The position numbers and the translations under genes were made by a program. The notes beneath the pieces are model-generated. The model was not told the origin of the DNA, searched no databases, and saw nothing but the letters and a program-made list of their open reading frames with translations. Positions 25,611 to 35,500 of a stretch of 64,000 bases of DNA are shown here, in pieces. Source of the stretch: Rhodoligotrophos appendicifer (GTDB lineage: Bacteria; Pseudomonadota; Alphaproteobacteria; Rhizobiales; Im1); the NCBI RefSeq assembly GCF_007474605.1, contig NZ_VHKL01000013.1, positions 1 through 64,000 of the forward strand. The letters are read 5' to 3'. Every line of letters begins with the position of its first letter. Positions within the stretch are counted from its first letter, which is position 1.

Positions 25611-27068
25611 ATGAAAATCTTCATCGCCGGATTTGACACGGAAACCAATACCTTTGCGCCGTTACCCACGGGCCGGCGAGGATTTGAAGACGGTTTTATG
25701 GCCCATGGCAATGCCACGAGCTTGCCTGCGAATTACTGCTCGGCGCAGCTTCATGTGTGGCGCCGAATTGGCGAGGCCGCCGGATGCGAAATCGTCGAGT
25801 CCCTGTGCACCTATGCAGAACCTGGCGGCTTGATCATCGGCGCCGTTTATGAGGAGCTTCGGGACGAGATCCTTCGGGATCTGCGGGCCGCTGGGCCGGT
25901 TGATGTTGTGCTTCTGGCTCTTCATGGCGCGATGGCGGCCGAAGGATATGATGATTGTGAAGGTGATATTCTGGCAAAGGTCAGAAGTATTGTCGGACCG
26001 GCTATCATCATTGGAGCGGAGTTCGATCTTCATGCCCACCTCTCCGATCGCATGGTTGAGAATGCAGATCTGTTGGTGGGTTATAAAGAATATCCGCATG
26101 TGGACATTTCCGAGCGTGCCGAGGAGCTTATTGGCCTTGCCCTTGACGCGGCTCTCGGGCGCACGACGCCATGCATGGCCGTTTTTGATTGTCGCATGAT
26201 TGGCACGTTTCGCACAACTGAGCAGCCACTGAGGGGCTTCATCGATCGTATTATCTCCCTGGAAGGCAAGGACGGCATCCTCTCGGTCACGCTCTCACAT
26301 TCGTTTCCCTGGGCAGATAATCCGGATGTCGGAGCCAAGGTTCTTGTTATCGCGGATGGCGACCGCGAAAAGGCCGCTCTGCTGGCGCGGAGCCTGGGTG
26401 AGGAATTCTTCTCGATGCGCCACCAGATCGCGCCCCGCTTTGTCTCTTTTGACCAAGCCCTTGATGAGGCGCTGCAACACCCTGCCGGTCCCGTTGTCAT
26501 AGCCGATGTGGCTGACAATCCCGGTGGGGGAGCCCCGAGCGATTCGACCTTCTGCTTGGAAAGATTGTTGGAGCGAGGGATTAGCAACACCGCCTGCGGT
26601 TACTTCTGGGATCCCATGGCCGTGAAGTTTTGCTTCGACGCTGGCCGTGGCGCTCGATTCCAGCTGCGTCTGGGCGGAAAATGTGGTGCGGCATCGGGCA
26701 TGCCATTGGACTTGAATGTTATCGTCCGTGGCCTTGAAGAAAAGCCGGTTCAGCACTTCGGCCGGTCCCCAAACAGCCTAGGTCCGTCTGCCTGGATTGA
26801 AGCCGAGGGAATTGACATCATAGTCACGTCGCTTCGAACCCAGGTGTTCAATCCTGATGGGTTCCAGGCCCTTGGGCTGGACATTACGTCCCGAAAGATC
26901 GTTGTCGTGAAGTCCACCCAACATTTTCATGCGGGTTTCGCGCCCGTCAGCGCGAAGATAATCTATGCCGCAACGCCCGGCGCACTGGACTCGAACTTTG
27001 CAACTATACCTTACACCAAGCTGAATAATGTGTTCTGGCCGAAGGTCGAATGGCCTTTCAGTTCATGA
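25611..27068 (+). CDS. M81-family (MlrC-like) metal-dependent hydrolase
   Basis: A 485-residue cytoplasmic protein of the family named after the microcystin-degradation protein MlrC. It opens with the N-terminal signature IAGFDTETNTFAPLPTG and contains a metal-site-like stretch, EFDLHAHLS, then YKEYPHVD. The C-terminal M81 domain has VIADVADNPGGGAPSD and VVKSTQHFHAGF. Most family members in alphaproteobacteria are not tied to microcystin. It sits alone between the che and cob clusters, 54 bases before cbiB. No signal peptide is seen, and the substrate is unknown. Confidence 0.85.
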   Translation: MKIFIAGFDTETNTFAPLPTGRRGFEDGFMAHGNATSLPANYCSAQLHVWRRIGEAAGCEIVESLCTYAEPGGLIIGAVYEELRDEILRDLRAAGPVDVVLLALHGAMAAEGYDDCEGDILAKVRSIVGPAIIIGAEFDLHAHLSDRMVENADLLVGYKEYPHVDISERAEELIGLALDAALGRTTPCMAVFDCRMIGTFRTTEQPLRGFIDRIISLEGKDGILSVTLSHSFPWADNPDVGAKVLVIADGDREKAALLARSLGEEFFSMRHQIAPRFVSFDQALDEALQHPAGPVVIADVADNPGGGAPSDSTFCLERLLERGISNTACGYFWDPMAVKFCFDAGRGARFQLRLGGKCGAASGMPLDLNVIVRGLEEKPVQHFGRSPNSLGPSAWIEAEGIDIIVTSLRTQVFNPDGFQALGLDITSRKIVVVKSTQHFHAGFAPVSAKIIYAATPGALDSNFATIPYTKLNNVFWPKVEWPFSS

Positions 27069-27122
27069 GCCCATACGGCTTGATGCTTTCACAAGGCGCA
27101 TGCGCCATCAAGAAAGACATTC

Positions 27123-28115
27123 ATGGTTTGGTGGCTTATACTCGCCGTGTCTGCATTACTCATTGAAGCGGCGGTGGGCTATCCTGCTTCTGTATACAAG
27201 CGACTGAGCCATCCGGTCGTCTGGATCGGTAAATTGATCGCGTCTCTGGATGCGTCTCTCAATCGTGAAGCCTTAGGGTCAACCCAGCGGCGGTTCGCCG
27301 GTATCGCGGCTACGGCGCTCACCATCTTCATCTTCGTGGTTCCTGCAGTGATCCTGCAGGTCTTGGCGGTCCAATACTTGCCTCCGATAGTCGCACTGGC
27401 TCTTCTGGCAATAATCTGTTCCACCTTGTTCGCACAGCGAAGCTTGCATGAACATGTTGAGGCAGTCGCAACTGCTCTTGACCGCCAGGGTCTCTCTGCG
27501 GCGCGCCAAGCCGTTTCAAGCATCGTTGGCAGGGACCCTCAGAAGCTCGATGAAGCGGGCGTCGCTCGGGCGGCGATTGAGAGTTTAGCGGAGAATTTTT
27601 CGGACGGTGTCGTAGCCCCCGCGTTCTGGTGCGCCTGTTTTGGTCTGCCTGGTGTGGTTTTCTACAAATCCATTAATACGGCGGACAGCATGGTGGGCCA
27701 TAAGAGCCCAAAATACGCAGACTTTGGCTGGTGTTCCGCTCGCCTCGACGACCTGATAAATTTGCCCGCCTCTCGTCTGTCCGTCATATGGATTTTATTG
27801 GCGAGTTTCATGCTGGAGGGTGCGGATCCCACATCCGCATGGACAGCAGTGCGGCGGGACGCCTCCCGTCATCGGTCCCCGAATGCGGGGTGGCCGGAGG
27901 CTGCTTTTGCAGGAGCACTTGGCCTGCAGCTCAACGGGCCGAAAACCTATGGCGCCAGTGTCACAGACGATGCTTGGATGGGAGCCGGACGCAGCGCAGC
28001 CAGTGCAAGTGATATCCGACGCGCCCTGAAGCTCTACCGCCTTGCCTGCAGCGTCCAAATCCTTGGCTTGGCTGCAATATTATTAGTGTTGATGGGACTC
28101 ACCTGGCAAGCTTGA
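27123..28115 (+). CDS. cbiB: Adenosylcobinamide-phosphate synthase CbiB (CobD in Pseudomonas naming)
   Basis: A 330-residue inner-membrane enzyme that attaches the aminopropanol arm to adenosylcobyric acid. It has a hydrophobic N-terminus ([17 protein letters not shown]) and the family core [17 protein letters not shown], then [19 protein letters not shown]. Length is normal. Its 3' end overlaps the convergent cobQ by 17 bases. The matching aminotransferase/decarboxylase gene (cobC/cobD), often next to it, is not in this window. Confidence 0.93.
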   Translation: MVWWLILAVSALLIEAAVGYPASVYKRLSHPVVWIGKLIASLDASLNREALGSTQRRFAGIAATALTIFIFVVPAVILQVLAVQYLPPIVALALLAIICSTLFAQRSLHEHVEAVATALDRQGLSAARQAVSSIVGRDPQKLDEAGVARAAIESLAENFSDGVVAPAFWCACFGLPGVVFYKSINTADSMVGHKSPKYADFGWCSARLDDLINLPASRLSVIWILLASFMLEGADPTSAWTAVRRDASRHRSPNAGWPEAAFAGALGLQLNGPKTYGASVTDDAWMGAGRSAASASDIRRALKLYRLACSVQILGLAAILLVLMGLTWQA

Positions 28116-29556
28116 GGATCTGATCAATGTCCATATGTTCCTCGAGATGGGCCGCGAGTTCGTCCAGAACTGCATCCACCTCTGCCTCATGGGAACGAGG
28201 CTCCGGAGCCTGTCCAAGAGACTGAAGCCATGCCATCCGAAAGCCGTCATGCGCAAACAATCCGTGCACATATGTTCCCTGCACTCGACCGTGAGCAGAG
28301 ACTGCGCCGTCCTCCCGCCCGTCACTGAACTTCAAAAATCGATCAGGGGGAACGTCGAAGCGGGTCTCGCCGATATGCATCTCGTAACCCTTGAATGGGA
28401 CGCCATCCTTAAGATCGAGCCCCTCCACCTCCCTGAGCAGCTTTTCTCCCCTAAGAACCGTTACGCAGTCAAACAGACCCAGCCCCTCAATATGGGTGAT
28501 CGGACCCTCCGTCCCCTCTGGATCCCTGACTTCCCGGCCAAGCATTTGAAAGCCGCCACAAATTCCCAGCACCCGGCCGCCGCGCCTGACATGAGCTTTG
28601 ATGTCGATATCCCAACCGTGTTCGAAGAGCTCCGCGAGGTCGGAGATCGTGGATTTTGATCCCGGCAGGATGACAACATCACAAATGGGGAGCACCTCCC
28701 CTGGCTTCAGAAAGACGAGATTAACATCAGGTTCGGCGATCAAAGGGTCGAGATCGTCAAAATTCGAAATCCTAGGCAGCATGATCACCGCGATGGTGAG
28801 CTTCGCTGGCCTTGCCGATGCAGACAGCCTCTGCTCGAGTTCAAAGGCATCCTCCGCCGGAAGGAATTTCGCTCTGGTAAAGTAGGGAACGAGCCCTAGC
28901 GCTGGCCATCCTGATGCCTTGGAGATTGCGCGCATCCCAGCATCGAAAAGACTACGGTCTCCCCTCATCTTATTGACGATGAATCCTTTGATCAGTCGCG
29001 CATCCAGCGGGTCGATGACTGATCTGGTCCCGACGAGGCTGGCAATGACGCCACCGCGATCGATATCGCCAACCAGCACCACCGGCGTATTGCTCGCGCG
29101 TGCAAAGCCCATATTGGCGATGTCGTCCTGACGAAGGTTGATTTCAGATGCGCTGCCCGCACCTTCAACGAGGACGAGATCCGCCTGAGCTTGCACCAGC
29201 GCGAAGCTATCCATGACCGCCGGCATGAGTTGACTCTTCAAAGCCTGGTATTGCTTCGCAGTCGCGTTCCCCCACACTTTTCCTTGAACGACAATTTGAG
29301 AGCCAATATCGCTTTGCGGTTTCAGCAGAACGGGGTTCATGTGCACAGACAATGGCTTACGCGCCGCTTTTGCCTGTAGAGCTTGCGCCCTGCCGATTTC
29401 TCCGCCGTCCACGGTAACGGCTGCATTGTTCGACATATTCTGCGGCTTGAAGGGGATTACGCTTTTGCCCCGATTGGCGAACGCTCTCGCCAATCCGGCC
29501 ACAATCAACGATTTTCCAACATTGGATCCGGTGCCCTGGAACATGATCGCGGCCAT
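28099..29556 (-). CDS. cobQ: Cobyric acid synthase CobQ
   Basis: A 485-residue glutamine-dependent amidotransferase that amidates the b, d, e and g side chains of adenosylcobyrinic a,c-diamide. The N-terminal ATPase domain starts [22 protein letters not shown]-like, with the P-loop near residues 6-16. The C-terminal class I GATase has its nucleophile Cys in [11 protein letters not shown] and a His near the end. It is the last gene of the minus-strand cobU-cobO-cobQ operon, 4 bases after cobO. Confidence 0.95.
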   Translation of the reverse strand: MAAIMFQGTGSNVGKSLIVAGLARAFANRGKSVIPFKPQNMSNNAAVTVDGGEIGRAQALQAKAARKPLSVHMNPVLLKPQSDIGSQIVVQGKVWGNATAKQYQALKSQLMPAVMDSFALVQAQADLVLVEGAGSASEINLRQDDIANMGFARASNTPVVLVGDIDRGGVIASLVGTRSVIDPLDARLIKGFIVNKMRGDRSLFDAGMRAISKASGWPALGLVPYFTRAKFLPAEDAFELEQRLSASARPAKLTIAVIMLPRISNFDDLDPLIAEPDVNLVFLKPGEVLPICDVVILPGSKSTISDLAELFEHGWDIDIKAHVRRGGRVLGICGGFQMLGREVRDPEGTEGPITHIEGLGLFDCVTVLRGEKLLREVEGLDLKDGVPFKGYEMHIGETRFDVPPDRFLKFSDGREDGAVSAHGRVQGTYVHGLFAHDGFRMAWLQSLGQAPEPRSHEAEVDAVLDELAAHLEEHMDIDQILKLAR

Positions 29557-29560
29557 GGGC

Positions 29561-30172
29561 TTAGAACTCGATTCCAGCCTGTGCTTTTACACCCGCCGCG
29601 AAATGATGCTTCACCTGCCCCATCTCGGTGACGAGATCAGCCATGTCCACGAGGTCCTTCGGAGCATTGCGCCCCGTCACCACAACGTGGAGATCCGCCC
29701 GCCGTTCAGTTAGCGCCGTCAGGATGGGAGCGAGAGCCAGATAGTCATACCGAAGAACGATGTTGAGCTCGTCCAGGATAAGCAGCCTGATGGTTTGGTC
29801 CTTCATGAGAGCCACCGCTTGGTCCCATGCAGCCTGAGCCGCAGCAATGTCACGCCCTCTGTCCTGGGTCTCCCAGGTGAACCCTTCCCCCATGGAGTGC
29901 CACTCGATGAGGTCTCGAAAATGGGTCAACATCTCCCGCTCGCCAGTCGACCAAGCGCCTTTGATAAACTGCACCACCCCGACCCGGCCGCCATTCCCCA
30001 TCATTCTGAGAGCCAGGCCGAATGCCGCAGTCGATTTTCCTTTCCCCGGACCCGTGTGAACGATCAGAAGGCCTTTTTCAGCAATCGTCTTGGACGCAAC
30101 CTCCGCATCCTGGATCGCCTTGCGCTTTGCCATCTTTGCCTTATGGCGATCCGCATCGGTAAATGTGTTCAC
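29561..30172 (-). CDS. cobO: Cob(I)yrinic acid a,c-diamide adenosyltransferase CobO
   Basis: A 203-residue ATP:corrinoid adenosyltransferase of the CobO/BtuR family. The P-loop-like motif [14 protein letters not shown] lies at about residues 39-52. [16 protein letters not shown] is the Walker B region, and [19 protein letters not shown] is the family C-terminal motif. It is co-transcribed with cobU (1 base between) and cobQ, and supplies the adenosyl ligand before CobQ acts. Confidence 0.95.
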   Translation of the reverse strand: MNTFTDADRHKAKMAKRKAIQDAEVASKTIAEKGLLIVHTGPGKGKSTAAFGLALRMMGNGGRVGVVQFIKGAWSTGEREMLTHFRDLIEWHSMGEGFTWETQDRGRDIAAAQAAWDQAVALMKDQTIRLLILDELNIVLRYDYLALAPILTALTERRADLHVVVTGRNAPKDLVDMADLVTEMGQVKHHFAAGVKAQAGIEF

Positions 30173-30173
30173 G

Positions 30174-30692
30174 TCATTTGACTTTCATTGGAAGACCCGC
30201 CACCAGAAGAATGACCTGGTCCGCGATCGCTGCCATTCGTTGATTGAGCCGGCCCGCTTCGTCGCGAAAGGATCTCGCTAGCGCATTGTCGGGGACGATC
30301 CCCAGCCCGACCTCATTAGATACAAGCACCGTGGGTGCTTCTCGAGCCTTGAGCGCCCCCTCCAAATCCCCGTAAGCCTTTTCGAGGCGATGATTTCCTA
30401 ACATCAGATTAGTGAGCCACAAGGTCAGACAATCCACGAGGACGGCTTGGGTGAGAGGGACTGATCGAACGGCCAATGCCAGATCGACTGGCGCCTCCAA
30501 AGTGATCCAGCCTGCTCCTCGCCTCGACCGATGTTGATCTATCCGTGTCTGCATCTCGTGGTCTGCTGCCTCAGCAGTCGCCAAATAGCACCACGGCGCT
30601 GGCGAGTCCTGGACCAACTTTTCCGCATAAGTGCTCTTGCCCGAACGGGCACCACCGAGCACAAGCGTGAGGAGGAGGTTTGCAACTTGCAA
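30174..30692 (-). CDS. cobU: Adenosylcobinamide kinase/guanylyltransferase CobU (CobP)
   Basis: A 172-residue bifunctional enzyme that phosphorylates adenosylcobinamide and transfers GMP to it. The P-loop VLGGARSGKSTYAE is near residues 11-24, and LVDCLTLWLTNLML and VSNEVGLGIVPDN are family landmarks. The frame opens with TTG at 30692. A GTG ten codons later would remove the strand before the P-loop, so TTG is preferred. It is divergent from the riboswitch-controlled operon and its leader has no riboswitch of its own. Confidence 0.92.
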   Translation of the reverse strand: MQVANLLLTLVLGGARSGKSTYAEKLVQDSPAPWCYLATAEAADHEMQTRIDQHRSRRGAGWITLEAPVDLALAVRSVPLTQAVLVDCLTLWLTNLMLGNHRLEKAYGDLEGALKAREAPTVLVSNEVGLGIVPDNALARSFRDEAGRLNQRMAAIADQVILLVAGLPMKVK

Positions 30693-30722
30693 CTCTGTAT
30701 ACCTAAGTCGGAGCTTGGCGGA

Positions 30723-30751
30723 TTGACAGTCCCGTCAGAATGGTCATACCT
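30723..30751 (+). promoter_or_regulatory. Sigma-70-type promoter of the cobW/cobN operon
   Basis: A perfect TTGACA -35 (30723-30728) is followed after 17 bases by ATACCT (30746-30751) as a weak -10. The predicted transcript start, 6-8 bases downstream, falls at 30757-30759, exactly at the first base of the riboswitch P1 stem. That agreement is the main support. Confidence 0.6.
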
Positions 30752-30757
30752 AACCTT

Positions 30758-30939
30758 GGACGGTTCTTCCACACTAGGAAGATGAAAAGGGAATTCAGTG
30801 GCGTTGAAGGGAACTTCGACCATGCTGAAGCTGCCCCCGCAACTGTAAGCGGAAAGCCTGTGCTAGCGCCACTGACGAGTTTGTCGGGAAGGCAAGTACG
30901 AGAGGCGATTGTATCCGCGAGCCAGGAGACCTGCCGTCC
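30758..30939 (+). ncRNA. Cobalamin riboswitch (B12 element)
   Basis: It contains the core of the AdoCbl-type class in order: GAAAAGGGAATTCAGTG (30783-30799), GCTGCCCCCGCAACTGTAAG (near 30829-30849), the CCACTG block (30869-30874), CGGGAAGGC (30885-30893) and GAGCCAGGAGACCTGCC (30919-30935). P1 closes as GGACGG (30758-30763) with CCGTCC (30934-30939). It precedes DUF1636-cobW-cobN and should lower expression of the pathway when adenosylcobalamin is plentiful. No U-tract follows, so control is probably translational. Confidence 0.95.
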
Positions 30940-30956
30940 TATGTGGTCCGATAGCT

Positions 30957-30962
30957 GGACGG
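30957..30962 (+). promoter_or_regulatory. Possible anti-P1 strand of the riboswitch expression platform
   Basis: The six bases GGACGG of the P1 5' strand recur here and are equally complementary to CCGTCC at 30934-30939. The two pairings exclude each other: P1 closed (ligand-bound) or the downstream hairpin 30934-30962 (ligand-free). A second perfect hairpin, AGCATC-GAATCT-GATGCT, follows in the leader near 30981-30998. The switching role is inferred from complementarity only. Confidence 0.4.
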
Positions 30963-31065
30963 GGTGTGTCAGCGGCGGGCAGCATCGAATCTGATGCTGG
31001 GATCCCCTGGATCATCGCGACTGATGCCACCCCGAGCGACCGGCGATGAAGGGCTGCATCAGAAA

Positions 31066-31467
31066 GTGACCAAAGCGAAACTCCATATTTGCGTGACCTG
31101 CAAATCGTCGCTCCCGGCTGACGCTGAGGCAAAGAATGCTGTCGGCCGTCAGCTTTATGAAGCAATGCGCTCTCTTGCCGGTGATTTCGGAGACGACGCG
31201 CCAGTGGAAGTGCGCCCGGTGGCATGCTTGGCAAATTGTGATCACGCCTGCTCGGCAAGCATATCCGCCACGGGAAAGTGGACCTATCTCCTGCGCGACC
31301 TGAATGCGGAGATGGCTGCGGATCTGATGACCTATTGTGAAACCTATCAGCGGTCGGAGACGGGCAACGTGTTTAGGTCTCGAAGACCGTCTTCAATGCA
31401 CAGCTCGATCGCCGGAAGAGTGCCTTCCACGGGAATGATCTTGCCGAACACGGAGTTTACCGAATGA
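31066..31467 (+). CDS. DUF1636 small Cys-rich metal-binding protein, cobW-associated
   Basis: A protein of about 133 residues beginning at GTG 31066 (then TKAKLHICVTC). An ATG at 31024 in the same frame would add 14 residues but has no ribosome site. Cysteines lie in HICVTCKSSL and VACLANCDHACS, a ferredoxin-like spacing typical of DUF1636 proteins next to cobW. It is the first gene after the cobalamin riboswitch and overlaps cobW by four bases (ATGA). A role in cobalt handling for the chelatase is likely by context only. Confidence 0.8.
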   Translation: MTKAKLHICVTCKSSLPADAEAKNAVGRQLYEAMRSLAGDFGDDAPVEVRPVACLANCDHACSASISATGKWTYLLRDLNAEMAADLMTYCETYQRSETGNVFRSRRPSSMHSSIAGRVPSTGMILPNTEFTE

Positions 31468-32525
31468 ACATTTTGGCAGAGAAGATTCCAACGACGGTCA
31501 TCACCGGCTTTTTAGGGGCTGGAAAGACAACGCTCGTGCGGCATTTGCTTGAGAATGCAGGGGGCCGACGCCTAGCGCTTATCGTGAATGAGTTTGGTAC
31601 CGTTGGAGTGGATGGCGAAATCCTTCGGGGCTGCGGCATCACCTCATGCCCGGAGGAAAACATCGTCGAGCTATCTAACGGCTGTCTGTGTTGCACGGTG
31701 GCGGATGAGTTTTTGCCAACGATGGAAGCATTGCTGAACCGGTCGGAGCCCCCTGAGCATATTTTGATCGAAACATCGGGTCTCGCATTGCCCAAGCCGC
31801 TTCTCAAGGCGTTTGATTGGCCGACCGTGCGGTCTCGGATAACCGTTGACGGTGTTATTGCCGTCGTCGACGGACCCGCAGTAGCTGAGGGACGGTTTGC
31901 CGATGACCCCGAAGCCATCGCGCTGCAACGTCAGGCCGATGACAGCCTCGATCACGACAATCCTCTGGAAGAGGTCTATGAAGACCAGATCAACGCAGCG
32001 GATCTCATCATCATCAACAAGATTGACTTGATGGACGAAGCCACGCTGTCCCGGGTTAAGAGTGAAATCGCGTCGGCTACTCCGCGCGCAATCAAGATCC
32101 TGACGACAACGGAATCAAAGGTAGATGTGGCCATTCTCCTCGGCATGGGTGCCGGTGTGGAGGACGACTTGGCCGCCCGACCCTCTCATCACGACGGGCT
32201 CGATGATCATGAGCATGATGATTTTGATAGTTTTATTCTGACAGTTCCTCAGCAGCGCGCTCCCGAGACCCTTCTTCTTCAACTTCAGAAGGCGGCTGAA
32301 GCTCATGATATCCTCAGAATAAAGGGCTTCATCGGGATAGACGGTAAACCGCTTCGCCTTCTCATTCAGGGGGTGGGCCGCCGCTTCCGTCATCAATACG
32401 ATCGCCCTTGGGATAAGTCCGAAGACCGATCAGGAAGAATAGTAGTTATCGGTCGCTCTGGTTTCGACAAGTCAGGCATAGCGGCGATGATCGTCGGTGA
32501 CCAAGCGCAAGACACGGTTCGATAA
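31464..32525 (+). CDS. cobW: CobW GTPase, cobalt chaperone for cobalamin synthesis
   Basis: A 353-residue G3E GTPase. The P-loop ITGFLGAGKTTLVRH is at about residues 13-27. The metal-site CxCC motif is NGCLCCTV (near 72-79), and the guanine specificity loop is INKIDL. A His/Asp-rich stretch (HHDGLDDHEHDD, near residues 235-246) could bind cobalt. The C-terminal CobW_C domain is complete. It is thought to deliver Co2+ to the CobN-S-T chelatase; cobN is the next gene, 21 bases on. Confidence 0.94.
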   Translation: MNILAEKIPTTVITGFLGAGKTTLVRHLLENAGGRRLALIVNEFGTVGVDGEILRGCGITSCPEENIVELSNGCLCCTVADEFLPTMEALLNRSEPPEHILIETSGLALPKPLLKAFDWPTVRSRITVDGVIAVVDGPAVAEGRFADDPEAIALQRQADDSLDHDNPLEEVYEDQINAADLIIINKIDLMDEATLSRVKSEIASATPRAIKILTTTESKVDVAILLGMGAGVEDDLAARPSHHDGLDDHEHDDFDSFILTVPQQRAPETLLLQLQKAAEAHDILRIKGFIGIDGKPLRLLIQGVGRRFRHQYDRPWDKSEDRSGRIVVIGRSGFDKSGIAAMIVGDQAQDTVR

Positions 32526-32546
32526 ATAACTCGCTCAAAGCAAAAC

Positions 32547-35500
32547 ATGCATATCCTGGCGCGAGAGACCAGATCCCTGGATGAGGCCGACACCGTTATC
32601 GATCTCGACCCGTCGCCGGCCGACATTGTGTTTCTGTCATTTTCCGATTCAGATCTCGGAGCGGTGGCTTCAGCTTGGGAGCAGTCTCGCGACGGACTTC
32701 CTTCATTACAGCTGGCAAATCTCAAGGCTCTCCGCCATCCGATGTCGGTGGACCTCTATTTAGAGAAGACGATGAGGAGTGCCCGTTGCGTCATCGTCCG
32801 ACTGTTGGGCGGTGTGGACTACTGGCCCTATGGAGCAGCAGAAGTATCCGGTTTATGTAAATCGCATGGCATCGCACTTGCGCTTCTCGACGGAGACAAC
32901 ATCGATGATGCCAGATTAAATGCCTTATCCACCCTACAACCGTCGGCCCTTTCTAGGTTGCGGGATTTTTTTCGTTTCGGTGGACAAGAGAACCTTCTGG
33001 CAGCCTTGCAATATGCTGCGCATCTCGGGGGCTTGGCTCCCGATCCTGATCAGGTGCCGCAACAGTTACCCGCAGCGGGAGAATATCAACTGAATTTGGC
33101 TGTGGAGGAGGGCAAGCCATCTGCAGCTCTAATCTTCTATAGGGCTTATCTCCTTGCTTCAGACCTCGAACCGATCACGACGCTGGCCGCAGCGTTGGCG
33201 CAGCATTTTAATGTTCGCGTTTATTTTGTAACGAGCCTCCAGCAGCAAGAGAGTGCCGCGTATATCAGCAAAGTCTTGAGGGAGGTGCGTCCCTCCATAA
33301 TTCTGAATGCCACAGCCTTTGCTGCGCGCCGGACCGACAATGGCAGCTCACCTCTGGATGTGGCAAATGTTCCAGTCCTTCAGGTGATCCTGTCGGGGTC
33401 ATCTCAAGAGATGTGGCAGAGGTCAACCCGTGGTCTCTCCGAGACTGACCTTGCAATGCATGTCGTCCTTCCGGAGCTGGACGGCCGGCTTCTGACGACA
33501 GCCATATCTTTCAAAGCGGAGAGCGAGAATGTTCCGGGAACCGGCTTCACCCGGACAATTCATGCGGCCGATCCAGATGGCGTAAACCTTGCCGTTCGGA
33601 GAGCCGTGGGCTGGGCGCGATTGTCCAGTTTGCAGCCTAAGCAGCGGAGGCTCGCCCTGGTGCTGTCCGACTATCCTGCGGCAAAGGGACAGATTGCACA
33701 CGCCGTAGGACTTGACGCGCTAGCCAGTGCCTATTCAATCCTGAATTTACTGGCGGAAAACGGGTATGGCATAGGCGAGATTGGCGCAGATTCGTTCTCT
33801 GCCCAAATGATAGAAGTGTTAACTGCCGGTCCTCCAAACCCGAAGCTAACGCTTTGCGAGTATCTCAAACTCTTCCAAGAGTTTCCATTGCAGCTGCAGC
33901 GTCAGGTCATGGAAGCCTGGGGAGGTGCAGATGAGGATCGATTCTTTGTGGACGGAGCATTTTGCTTCCGGACATTTCAAGTGGGCGCCGTCACCCTCGC
34001 CATCCAACCAGATCGCGGGAGCAGCTTCGATCGAAAAGCGTCCTACCATGATCCGGAGCAACCTCCCCGCCATGGCTATATAGCATTCTATTTGTGGCTG
34101 AGAGCGGTCCAAGCAGTGGATGCGATGATTCATCTTGGAACCCACGGCTCCCTTGAGTGGCTGCCTGGGAAAGCTGTCGCTCTGTCCAAGGAATGCGCAC
34201 CGACGGCGCTGTTGGGCGGTCTTCCTGTAATTTATCCGTTTATTGTTAACAACCCCGGCGAAGCGGCAGTCGCTAAGCGTCGCTTGGGAGCCGTCACGAT
34301 CGGGCATTTGACACCTCCTTTGAGAGCTGCCGACATATCGGGAAACGCGCTCGAGTTAGAGAAGCTCTTGGATGAATATGGGGCTGCGGACGGACTCGAC
34401 CGCCGCCGAATGAACCTTTTGCGCCGGGAAATCCTGGAGCGCGCCGGATCAGCCGGGTTGCTGGAGGAGAGCGGCGTTCGACCCGAGACACCGGACGAAG
34501 AAGCGCTCACGCGGCTTGATGCGTTTTTATGTGACGTCAAAGATCTACAGATCAGAGACGGACTGCACATCTTTGGCCAGGATCCCCGCCCAGAGCATCG
34601 GAGTAGTCTCGCAGCAACGATTGCAAGGACATCGGCGCTTCCCCTGGAATTGGTGAACGAACGATTGGAACAGTCTGCAAAGGCTGAACAAGGAGCCATT
34701 CTGGCAGCTTTGGACGGCCGATTTATAATTCCAGGTCCGGCCGGAGCTCCAAGTCGTGGTCGCGCCGATGTTCTGCCGACAGGACGCAACCTTTACACGA
34801 TTGATCCGAGGGCCATCCCGACAAGGTCTGCTGTACTGCTGGCCGAGCGATCTGTGAAGGAGCTCAACCGTCGCCACCTCCAGGATCAGGGAGATTGGCT
34901 GCGGGCGACCGTGATTAATGTTTGGGGATCGACAACGCTCAGGACCGGCGGTGAAGACCTTGCTCTGGCGCTTGTCATGCTTGGCGTACGGCCCACCTGG
35001 GATCATGGATCGAACCGAGTCACAGGCTTCGAGATCCTGCCAATGGCAAATCTGGATGGACCAAGAGTGGATGTTACGTTGCGCGTCTCAGGCATGTTTC
35101 GCGATGTCTTTGCAAGTCAGATGAAGCTGTTTGATGAAGCGGTTATGGCCGTTGCGCGTCTTGATGAGCCGAGTGATTTCAATCCTGTTGCTGCGGTGGC
35201 CAGGCCTTTGGCAGGCGATTTCTTTAGAGCGGCGACCCACCGGATTTATGGCAATGCGCCAGGGAGATACGGCGTACAGGCGGCCGAACAGCTACAGCGT
35301 GGCCTGTGGGAGAGTCGGGAAGACCTCGCCGAGTCTTACGTCGAGAGCTCGTGTTTCGCTTTTGGCGGCAATGCCGAGGCTGTTTATGATCCAGTAGGGC
35401 TTCGGGAGCGGATTCACACAGCTGACAGTTTTGTTCATCCGCAGGATCACGGTGAGGTCGACCTGCTCGATAGCCTGGATTTCGCTGCGCACGAGGGCGG

